A stretch of DNA of 64,000 nt from Vitellaria paradoxa (lineage: Eukaryota > Streptophyta > Magnoliopsida > Ericales > Sapotaceae). Location: positions 124,001-188,000 of the forward strand of contig JAINTL010000033.1 in NCBI GenBank assembly GCA_019916065.1. Direction: 5' to 3'. Position 1 is the first letter of the stretch, and each line of letters begins with the position of its first letter. Positions 23,801-35,800 of the stretch are shown here, piece after piece. Below the pieces are notes generated by a model that saw only the letters and a program-made list of their open reading frames with translations, ran no database searches and was not told the origin of the DNA. The position numbers were made by a program, and so were the translations under genes.

Positions 23801-26800
23801 CTATCTTAGCCACTTCCCTTTTTAACCTTGGCTAATAAAATTGGTGCTCAACCTCCTTAAAGGTTTTGTGACACCCAAAATGCTTGGAGAGATCCCTAGC
23901 ATAAGTCCCCTAAATGATAAAATCACGCACACAAGTCCTAGGGATACAACGTCTATTTGCTTTAAAAGGGTATCCATCCTGACATCTTAACTTATAATTT
24001 TATAATTTAAATATATTATAGGGGGGGAGTATTCTATATTATTACAGGGGTTGAATATTGTATGTTTTTGGAGTATATTATGTGATTTTTTCTAAGAATC
24101 TCAAAATACAATTGAACATTGTTCATAGCACACTCACTTGGTTATGAATTTGATGCCATTTTTCCAATATTCATGCGTTTAGTGGCATCCAATTGAATTG
24201 ATATCTTAGATACCTAAAGGAAACAAAGGTCGTGAGTTCAATTTCCACAAGTATTTGATCTTTGTGTGTATTTTTTTTCTCTACATATTGCATGTTGTTC
24301 CATGTTGATATTATCAAACTCAACTCAACAATTCCGTAATTCCAAACAAATTAGGATCAACTACGTGAATCTTCTTCATTCATTTCTGTCATAGGTTATG
24401 TTATATGAAATTAAGTTATTCCTCACAATTTCTCTCCATGTAATCTTGTGTCTACTTTTTGTCCTCTTTACCCTTTTTGCTTGAATCGACTCGCTCTTTC
24501 ATATGAAATTGCACATAAATTTTCTTTGCCTCTACTAATTCTTATCACAAATTTCATGTGAATTTTCACAATTTGATATTGCAAATTTTTACGCTAATAT
24601 AGCAAATAAGCTATATATGTTTGTGATATATTCTTTTTATTATTTTGTATTATCATTTATCTTCTTATTCTTCTTGTTCTTCTGCTGCTTCTTTTGACCT
24701 TGCTTCACTCCTTCCCTTGTATATACAACAGATGACTCTAAAAAGACCGAACACTTGCTTGCCCTTGATGGAGCTGGGGAGAGACTACATTTGTTTCAAG
24801 CAAACCTGCTGGAAGAAGGATCCTTTGATCCTGTAGTCAATGGATGTGATGGTGTTTTTCATACAGCATCTCCTGTTCAGTTTTCAGTGAGTGATCCACA
24901 GGTACACACACTTCTATTAACATACTGCAAAGTAAGGATGTCAACAAGCATGTAAACTATCACACTTGCAATTGCTGACATGCTTGCTTTTCTTTTGTTC
25001 TAATGATAACTCTATTGTTTTATCTGTGTAACATCGGAAGAAGGGTGCTGATGCTGGAGAATCTGTTCTGACATGGTAATGGAGTTAAGCTGATAGATTT
25101 AACAAAATAAAAAAGAAGGGGCTGAGCCATCTCATTTGCTAGAAGAAAAGAAGTATTGTATTTTGTAGTTTACAATTTTGTAGTCTCACACTGTGGGACT
25201 TGGGCTATATCATCAAATAAAAAAACACAACAGATAAATGATGTGAGCATTTGAAGGACAAGGGCAACTAAGAATCTTGCATTTCTGCATGGAGTTTACT
25301 TAAAAAAACAAAAAAGGAATCTGATGAAACACTCAAGTCTATTTGTATGAATCCTAAATTAATCCGCAGGTCATATTTATTATCTCTTCTTGGGCTTATT
25401 GTCAAGGAGTGTTTTGGTAATTTGAGAGTGGCTGCACATGGGCTGTAGAATAAATCCATAATTTGTTCTATGCTCAAACTCTGTTATTTGGTGTTTATCT
25501 GTGGTCTTTGTTCAGTCTGAACTGGTTTTAGTGGTTGACTTAAATTTTATATTTTTGAGTCCTACTACCAGTGAATGTAAGGATAATTTTTTCAGCACAA
25601 CTATAGGAACTTCTAAATATTTGTCTAGTGTTTTGGTTCAAATTGGAGTTGATAATTTGTATTTATGTGATTTTGCTTAACTGCGGGGGTAGAATCCTTT
25701 AGATTCCCCTTCTTCTCTGTCTCCTTATCCCTTTAAAAATCAACCAAGTGCTATTCTTGTGTGATTCTTCATGGCTGCCAAGTATAGGGCCGTCATTCTA
25801 GTTCTAAGAACTTTGGCTATTAACAGGACAGAAAATGTCCATCATGTGGGAGGTCAAATATAGTAAAGTAATATGTGATACATGCTCGATTTACAATGAA
25901 AACAATGAACTAGCATGTAAATGTAACTACTATCAACTTAGTCTAATGGAACCCAAATTTTTGTTTTTTCTTTATATTTCAGGCAGAACTTATTGAACCT
26001 GCGTTGAAGGGAACAATTAACGTGTTGAGATCATGTGCGAAAGTTCCATCAATTAAAAGAGTGGTTCTAACATCTTCCACGGCTGCAGTTACATTTAACC
26101 AAAGAATGCTAATTCCTGATGTTGTAGCTGATGAGACTTGGTTTTCAGATCCATTATTTTGCGAGGAGTCAAAGGTATGTGCGTGAGCTACTCTTGTATC
26201 ATTGTTTTTACAATTTCTTACGAAAATAAAATGTGGAAGAATTATATATATATGGTCCAATATGATAATGTGACAAAATGTGAGAGGACATGTTTACACA
26301 GTCATACTGACATACCTGTAAGTTGGATGCCAGGATTGAATCCTGCATATAGCAGGGTCTTTTTTTTTTTTTTTTTTTGGGTTTAGGATCTGGAACAACT
26401 GTTTACGAAAATATCATATTGTTTCTTATTCAATAAAGAGAAATATCCTTCTTCATACTTGTTTCCAGGATATGTTTGTTTCATTTTTAAAGAATTAGAA
26501 TTAGTTGAGTTGTTTGTAGTCATATTTACAAGTTTCATCTTTTTATGAAAATTGTTGTTACCTTTCTTTTTCTATAATCAAGGATAAACTCAGGTTCTCT
26601 TATATATCTCTTGGGAGTGTATTTCTGCGTTACCTTTCAAAAAAAGTGTATTCATATGTTGGATTGGTGTAACTTACTATGCAGAGTAAATTATGCATTG
26701 ATTTTTCACTCTATGACATAAAATACTATATGTGTACAATCTACATGGAGCTAACTGTCAGATCAGTGTGATGCATTTTGAAATAAGAAAAAAATTCTGA

Positions 26801-29800
26801 AGCATATGTTTCCTTGAGCGAACATGTTCATGGATGATTGACATCAACGATCAGCTTGGCACCTTTTTGCTTGTTTTGGCTCAGGAGAAAGAAATAGGTC
26901 ATTTTAAGGTCTAGAGGTGCCAATGTATAGGTTGAAGATCACCTTTTTGTTTATTCTATATAGTTGGCTTTGTGGTGGTGTTAAGCCCAATTTAAATTAA
27001 TTTTTGGAGTTGTGTTGATTATATATTGTAAGGATTGTAGCAACCGTGGTGGTCCTGCATATATGGTTTACTTTCTTCTTTTTTTTTTTTTTTTTCATAT
27101 GGGGTTTGCATCCCCTTGAATCTTCTAGCAATACACGTGTTTATCCCCAAAAACAAAAATCCACTAAGGTATATCATGTTTTAGATCTATTGATAGACAC
27201 TCTTACATTAGATGATCAGTGAAGTTTCCTGCCTTTTTTTACGAGGAGAAATATTTGAAGATATTTCATTTTTCCATATCAAAAGATATTTTAATTTTCC
27301 ATATCAAAGAAAACTAACCTTTTCTTTCGAACATTGTATTTATAATACTTATTATTGCGAGCCAAATATATGCAATACACATGCTCATGCGATTATCTTA
27401 ATTTTGGCTTATTTGCACATTTATTCAGTTCTATTTACTATTGGGGGCTAATTTGATGGGTATTTGAAGTCGTTGATTTATTTCATCATATGTTAAAGCA
27501 AACTTATTGGATTTGTCAGCTTTGGTATCCGCTTTCAAAGACCTTAGCAGAGGAGGCTGCTTGGAAATTCGCAAAAGAGCATGGGATTGACATGATCACA
27601 ATTAATCCAGGATGGGTGATTGGTCCTATCTTACAACCTACCATTAATGCGACTGTGGAAGTAGTTTACAATGTCGTTAATGGTACTCCTCTGCAACCCA
27701 TCAGAAATAATGCTCATGGTTTGCTTTTCTACTTGAATATTCTTTTGTGTTCAACTCAATTGCTAAGTTAGATCCTTTGGAGAAACCTCATCTGAAAAAT
27801 TGGAATTAGAAGAGATTGTATTTCTTGCTCAAAATTTGCGCATTTTACTAAGTCCAATATGTGTTTAGTGTTCTATATTTACACATTTTTCTCCGAATCC
27901 TACACAAAGGAGGAAGGTTGCCTTGTGTAGCTGACAACCAATGTAAAACTTTGCCATACCCATCGCGGACTTGGATCTTGAGAACCATATAAAATTCACG
28001 TAGCCAGCCCTAATTAGCTGGGAAAACGGCTTTGCTGCATTGAGTCTAGTTGACTTTTTTGAATTGCTTCTACTGGTTGACTACCATCTCACCTAAAAGT
28101 TTAAGTAATTAGGGAATGGGTAACTTTATTATTTATATAATTACCAAAAAAAAAAAAAACTTTATTATTTATATTAACTTATTTTCTCTCAACGCACCCC
28201 CTCACATGAGACTATTAATTTTTTGTTTTTTGGGCGGCGGAAAGATTTGAACTTAAGGTATTTACCTACTATGTTATCATGTTAGAGGGTTAGCCATCAT
28301 CTCCCTTAAGGCATCCACATCAGTCTCTCTTAAGAAACTCTCCAAAATAGAGTGAAAAGTGACTTTACATATTTTCTATGCAAAAGCATTGTACATGAGT
28401 TTCTCTAAATAATTTTTTTTATAATATAGAATGTATAATGACTCTCTACATTTAGAGAACCACACTAGAGATTCTCTCTCTCTCTCTCTTTTTGGTGTTG
28501 ATGTGGGGCTTTTTTTTCACTCTTCTCTCAATTTTAGAGAAGAAAATGAGTTTAGAATATCTGATGTGAATGCCTTAAAAGTTTAAGCTACTAGAAAGGG
28601 GCAACTTTATTATTCATGTTGATCTATGAAATTAGAGAAAATTTTTATTATATTTTTTATACAAGCTATACCTTCTTATTTATAATACAATAGAACATCT
28701 ATAGAAGGAAATATACCTCAACAAATCAGCTCCTAATATCTCCTATACATAAAAACATTTCCTAATCTAATTCTACTTCCCAACAATAATTCAATTACAA
28801 TCCCACAATCATTGGTAATTTCTACACTCCCACTCAAGTTGGATCATAGATATTGAACACGTTCAACTTGCAAAAGAAATCATCGAAATTTTGCCTTAAC
28901 AGTTCTTTGGTGAAGATGTCAGCAGTTTGTTCTTTTGTAGGGGCCTAAGTCATACAAATAGTTCCCTCCACCTTTTCCTCAATAATATGTTGGTCCACCT
29001 CTATATGTTTAGTCCTATCATGCTGAACTGGATTGAGAGAGATGTTGATAGCTGCCTTATTATCACAATATAGTTTGATAGGAAACTCCACCATGATTTG
29101 TAGTTCTCCTAAGAGTCTTTGAATCCACAGTCCTTCACATATTCCTTGTGCAACAGCTCTAAACTTAGCTTCAGCACTACTCTTTGCCACAACATTTTGT
29201 TTTTTATTTCTCCATGTCACCAAATTTCCCCATACAAACGAGTAGTACCCAGTAGTAGATCTTCTATCTTCTGCTGAACTTGCCCAATCAACATTTGTGA
29301 AAATTTTTACTCTCTTGCTTTTCCCTTTTTTTAAACGATAGGCCCTTGCCTGGGAAGCCTTTGTGATGTAGGATTATAAAGAAGAAGAAAGAATCAAAGA
29401 AGAAGAAGAAGAAGAAGAAGAAGAGGGAAAGGAGAGGGAGAAGAACAACAACTGTAAGGAAGAAGCAATCAAAAAATATCATTCAATAAAATCCTCTGTT
29501 AACCCTAATTAGAGTTTAAATAATAAAATCTATGAGGGCAAACCACAAAAAGGCCTAAAATAAAATAACTCAAAACAACATGGCCCAAAACGAATGGGTC
29601 CAAATAATAAATGAAGTAAAGCCTAATTAGCTAAACTAAATATTAATAATCAGCTCATAATACTAATGATTGGGCCTCTTGGGCCCGACGCCTATACATG
29701 TCCATATTGTATACCGGTGGCTGCACCACTTTGAGATACCTAAGGATCTTGTATATGGCCTCCAGGTGAATTTCCTTCGGTGTGTGCATATGTTGGCTCA

Positions 29801-32800
29801 CTACACTTACTACAAAGGTAATATCAAGCCTGGTATGTGAAAGGTAAATTAGTTTGCCTACTAACCTCTGATACCTTTCCCTGACAACTAATTTTCTAGC
29901 CTCTTCTATTCTCTTCCTTGCTTCAATAGGAGTCTCACTTGGTTTGCAACCAAGCATGCCAGTTTCAGTCAGAAGATTAAGTACATACTTTCACTGAGAA
30001 ACGCTGATGTCCTTTGATCCAGTCACCTTCATTCCCAGAAAGTACCGCATCTGGCCTAGGTCTTTGACTTCAAACTTGGTTGCTAAGGCCTCCTTCAGTC
30101 TTTCTATCTCCACTTGATTATCACTGGTGGGAATAATGTCATCAACATACATAATCAGGATTGCCTTCTTTCCATCTTTGGACTGCTGAAAAAACATTGT
30201 ATGATCTGACTGTCCCTGCCGATTGTGAGAATATATTGTGTATATTCTAAATTAGGCATGATTGTGGTGTATATTTTAAATTAGGCACGATTGTAGCTGT
30301 ACATATATTATAGGCGTGATTGTCATTTCCTTTTTGGTTTAGGAGTTAGGGCTATATAATCTAAGGTTTTATTGTAATCAATAAACAAGAAAGATATATA
30401 AAAACTTATTCAGATTCTTACATGGTATCAGAGCCACATCCGAAACCCTAGGTCTGGCCTTTGATCTCTGATCTTCTTCGAAGTTCTTTCTCTGCGTTCA
30501 TGGCTGTCATTCGAAGCCTCCTCTGGTCTCCTTCGAAGTCGCGACAGTCCTCTGGTGCCTGGTCTGAAGTCGCGATTCAGGGCTCTTTCGTCTCTCTCTC
30601 TCTCTGGTTCAGATACTCAAACACACATCGTGGTTCGTCAGGCTTGGTCGACCGACGATTTGATCTCTGGTTCTGGTTCGTTGGTCTCGATCTCTCTTGG
30701 TCAATACATCATCACGGTCTCTGTGTTCCTTCGTCTGCTACATCTGATGTAAATCTCTCTGTGTGTCTCAGGATCTCTGGTTTGCTATTTTACCTATTAC
30801 ACTGAACCCCACCAATTGTATAACTTTGCTTCATTACAATGACAGACACCAAAATTCAAGCCATTAAATGCAAACTCACTGGTGACAATTATGCCTATTG
30901 GGCCAGTGTTATGAAGAATTTTATTCTTGGTCAAAAAAAATGGGGCTATGTATCTGGTTCTGTTCCTCGTCCATCAGACCCGAAAAAAGAAGATTATCTG
31001 ACTTCCTGTGACACTTGGGATTGTGACAATGCCCAAGTTCTGACCTGGTTTCATAACTCTGTGGATGATCGCATTGGTGTGATTATGTCCAAATATAGTA
31101 CTGCAAAAGAGGTGTGGGAGTATTTACAGGGTGTTTCCCAGCAGTCCAATTTTGCCAAACGGTATGAATTGGAAACAGCTATTCAGGGTGCTCGCCAGCG
31201 GGATAAATCTATTCAAGACTTCTATAAATCTATTCCTGGCCTCCCCCACTCCTCTAGGCAGGTTTGCCGTCTTCAACGTGCTCTGTATGGTTTGAAACAA
31301 TCTCCTCGTGCTTGGTATGATCGCTTTCAGACTGCTGTTACCGAGCTTGGGTTTCACCCTTCTGCTTGTGACTCTGCTTTGTTTCTGAGACATTCATCCG
31401 TTGGTTTTGTTGCTCTTTTACTATATGTAGATGATATGATCATCACTGGCTCTGACTCTTCTGCTATCTCTGAGGTCAAGCAACATCTCTTCCGTACCTT
31501 TGACATGAAGGATCTGGGTCCATTGCGATATTTTCTTGGTATTGAGGTTGCTTCTTCTCCAAAGGGCTATTTTCTGTCCCAGGCTAAGTATGCTAATGAG
31601 GTAATTCACCGTGCTGGTCTTACTGATACGAAGATTTCTGCTACACCTATTGAGCTCAATGTGAAGCTCAACTCTACTGACGGTGTCCCACTAGATGATC
31701 CCACTTTATATCGCGAGCTTGTGGGTTGTTTAGTTTATCTGACTGTCACTCGTCCTGATCTTGCTTATGCTGTTCATGTGGTTAGTCAGTTTGTTTCTTC
31801 TCCTCGCTCTACCCATTGGGCTGCATTGGTTCGCATTATTCGCTATCTTAGGGATACCATCTTTCAAGGCTTACTGTTGTCCTCTACTTCCTCTTTGGAC
31901 TTAGTAGCTTATGCTGATTCTGATTGGGCTGGTGATGTTACTGATCGCAAGTCTACGTCTGGTTTCTGTATGTTTCTTGGTGATTCCTTGATTTCTTGGA
32001 AAAGCAAGAAACAATCAGTTGTTGCACGCTCTACTGCCGAAGCTGAGTATCGTGCTATGGCTCATGCCACTGCTGAGATTGTTTGGCTTCGCTCTCTCCT
32101 GTCTGATTTGGGTGTCCCTCAGTCTTCTCCTACCTCTCTCTATTGTGACAACCGCAGTGCTATTCAGATTGCCCACAATACTGTCTACCATGAACGAACG
32201 AAACACATTGAGATTGATTGTCACTTTGTCCGTCAGCATCTACAATCTGGCTCTATCTCGCTTCCTTTCGTCTCTTCGGCTTTGCAACTTGCGGACTTCT
32301 TCACCAAGACTCACACTATCCCTCGATTTCGGTTTCTTCTTAGCAAACTCTCAGTGTTTTCTGCTAAAACACCTTGAGTTTGAGGGGGGATGTGAGAATA
32401 TATTGTGTATATTCTAAATTAGGCATGATTGTGGTGTATATTTTAAATTAGGCACGATTGTAGCTGTACATATATTATAGGCGTGATTGTCATTTCCTTT
32501 TTGGTTTAGGAGTTAGGGCTATATAATCTAAGGTTTTATTGTAATCAATAAACAAGAAAGATATATAAAAACTTATTCAGATTCTTACACCGATATCCTT
32601 GGTCTTTAACTACTTTTGCAAATCTATCAATCCAAACTCTAGGAGATTGTTTGAGTCCATATGGAGACTTCTTGAGTTTGCAGGCTAGATTTTCTTCACC
32701 CCTTCTACAAAATCCTGGTGGCAACGTCATGTAGACTTCTTCTTCTAGCTCTCCATTTAGGAAGGCATTTTTGATATCTAATTGTTGAAGCGGCCAATCC

Positions 32801-35800
32801 AGTTTGGTTGCCAAAGGCAATAGGTTTAAGTGAACCTTTTTGCCACCAATGGGGCTTTGTATCGCTCTAATGTGCCATCCGCTCTATGCTTCACTGTGAA
32901 CACCCATTTGCATCCCATCCGTTTCTTCCCTCTAGGTAGATCCATCACTTCCCAAGTCCCATTTTCTCCAGTGCTCTCATTTCTTTCATTACTTCCTCCT
33001 TCCATTTAGAAGTCTTCAAGGCTTCTTGAATATTCTTAGGAATTTTTATACTGTCGAGGTTAGATGTAAAAGTACGACACCTTATAGACAAAGCATTGTA
33101 AGATACAAACTTTGAAATAGAGTGGAGAGTACGCAAACGAGGTTGTTTTCTGAGAGCAATGGGTAAATTAAAATTATCAGGTTTAGATGTGTTTAAGAGA
33201 GATTCTGTCACTTGATTTGAAGTTGAAGGAGACTCATGATTACTTGAATCTCTCACTAGGTCCAATTCTTGTAGTGCTTCGGGTGTGGGTTTCTCTCGAG
33301 ACTTAGATTCTAGCCTCCTTGAGTAAACCAGAATCTCCTTATCACTTTGCTTTCTTGCATCTCCTCCTAAATTCAAGTGTCCTTCAGTCCATGGCAGAGG
33401 AGAGGAAGACAGTGTAGGAGTAGAAGTAGTGTTTTGGATGGGAGGATCAAAATCAACATCAAAGTAAAAAAACCGAGCTTCACTAATATTCTCCCCCTGA
33501 AGTGAGGACCTTGAGTAGTAGGGAGTGTTTTCAAAGAAGCTAACATTAAGGGTGACAAAGATTTGGTAGCTGGATGATAACACTTGTAACCTTTCTCGAT
33601 AGGAGAATAGCCAATAAACACACACTTGAGGGCCTGAGGATCCAATTTATTGCGATGATGAGGATGAACATGGACAAAAGCTGTACAGCCAAAGACTTTG
33701 AGAGAGAGGGTAGAACTCAGCCAAGTGGTAGGAAAGGACTCTTGAAACTTTTGGATTGGTGTAGCAAATAATCGGACTCTACTTGGCATTCTATTGATGA
33801 GATAAGTAGATGTTAGAATGGCATCGCTCTAGAAGAGTTTGGGCATGTTGGTAGTGAAGAGTAAGGCTCGGCCAACTTCAAGAATGTGTCTGTTTTTTCT
33901 TTCGGCAACCCCATTTTGTTGTGGGGTGTCAACATAAGAGCTTTGGTGGATTATACCATGTTGTAAGATAAGGTAAAAAATGGGAAAAAAGAGGGTGAGA
34001 AAGAAAAGAATGTGTAGAAGATGAATTGTATTTTTGATGACAAAGAAAATGGTAGCTTTCGAGAGGCTACTGCTCCCCCTCTAACCAAGAGGGTCTCCAA
34101 AACCAAATCACAAATCTGACCCCTTCCTCACCTCCCCTAAATACCGCATTCTATGCTAACAAAAATAACAGACTTTGCCACGTCACCCCATTCTAGAAGG
34201 TGACTGGCTGTAAAAAAAATACCTACTGATAAAATATAAAAGACCCAAAACCATAACAATAATACTCCTTATATGTAACCAACAAGCCTGCAATTTTGCA
34301 ACCAACAAAACATTCTTCCAGCATCCAGGGCCGTCTGTTAGGCTTGATCAGCCTATTTCTTGCTCTTCTTTCCCTGTCTATGGTACACAAATTTAACCTG
34401 GGGCTTAACTGTCAACATAAGAGCTTTGGTGATTATACCATGTTGTTGAAGATAGGTGCCCAATATATGGTTAAAATATTCATTGCCATTATCAGTTTGC
34501 AAGATTTGGACTTGTGTGTGGAATTATGTTTGGATCATGGTATGGAAATTGATAAACACCAAATGAGCCTAAGTTTTGTCATGTAATAGATAAACCCAAC
34601 AAATACGAGTGTGATCATCGATAAAAGTAACAAACCATTTTGTGTGGGTTCGATTAGGAGTGTGATACGGACCCCACAAATCACTGTGAATTATAGAAAA
34701 TGACGTAGAAGGTTTATAAATAGATGTAGGAAATGAAGCACAATGGTGTTTTGCAAATTGACGAGACTCACATTGAAAATCAAAGGCCATTTTATTCGAG
34801 CAAATAGAAGGGAACAATCGTTTCATATATTTAAAGTTTGGATGACCTAGTCTAGAATGCTATAGCAAAAGTTCACTAGCTTTATATGTCGGATTACAAG
34901 CCATGGTGTGGCATAAGCTACTCTTATTATCTTCTATAAAATAGTAGAGACCCTCACACTCCTTAGCACTGCCAATCGTCTTCCCTGATGATAAGTCCTA
35001 TAAAACACAATGAGAGGGAAGAAATTTAGTAGAGCAATTGGAGTCTTTTGTCAACTTGCTAATAGACAATAAATTAGAAGATAATTTTGGGACATGAAGA
35101 ATAGATTCCAAAGTAATAGAATCTGAGATACAAATACTCCTTTTTTAGGCTGTTGAAGATAGTGACCCATCTACAATTTTAACTTCTGAATGGCCAGCAT
35201 ATGGTGAATATGATGAGAACAAGTGATAGGCATCGGTCATATAGTTCGAAGCCCCAGACTTGATAACCTAAGGAGTATTAGTCCAGAAAGTGGTATCAAA
35301 TGCTTGCGAAAAATTACGTCGTTGGGCTAAAAAGCCTGAAGGAACACTGGTGGATTGGCTCGATGCTTGGAAGCTAGAGAAGAGCTCATAGAGTTTTTCT
35401 AACTGGTCGAGATTGAAGCCATCACTGGCAGTAGACTGAGTGCTCTTCTCCTCTTGAATTTTCTTGGTCTGGTAGTCCGTAGTAGTCTGATATCCCCAGA
35501 TTTTAGTGTTATGTCTAGGTTTCTAATCGACTAGCTTCCTATGTAGCTCCCATCAGGTGTCCTTGGTGTGACCTGATATTTTACAACGCTTACACTTGGG
35601 ACGCCCTTTTCTGTTGCCTTGAACGAACCTTGGAGGTGAACTGCGGATTATTAGAGTTGACATTTCAGAACCAGAAGACGTATTCTCCTTTAACATCACC
35701 TTCCTTCTATTTCTTCTCGCTTGACCTCTGGAAAAATTTTCCGAATTGATGGCAAGGGGCGTATACCAAGAATCCTTCCGCCAACATCATCCAGGTTGCG

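Larger units (their letters stand above)
30224..32589 (+). mobile_element. Young, internally deleted Copia element nested in the older one
   Basis: Two 199-bp LTRs (30224-30422 and 32391-32589) are identical by eye over their whole length. Each starts TGTGAGAATATATT and ends CAGATTCTTACA. CCGAT flanks the element perfectly (30219-30223 and 32590-32594). The primer-binding site TGGTATCAGAGC is at 30423-30434 and the polypurine tract GAGGGGGGA ends at 32390. At 2366 bp it is less than half the usual Copia length. Protease, integrase and the first part of RT have been removed. It splits the RT of the older minus-strand Copia. Confidence 0.96.

Noticed and set aside
27520..27768. Reading exon 4 of the reductase on through to the in-frame stop near 27768
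   Set aside because: The GTACTC donor at 27683 joins in phase to GA-GCT at 38918 and restores the family sequence NGAKSFPN. The read-through tail has no family similarity.
27895..28060. Possible Au-type SINE in intron 4
   Set aside because: The words CTAATTAGCTGGGAAAACGG and GGCTTTGCTGC resemble a SINE 3' end, but no A/B boxes or target duplication could be fixed.
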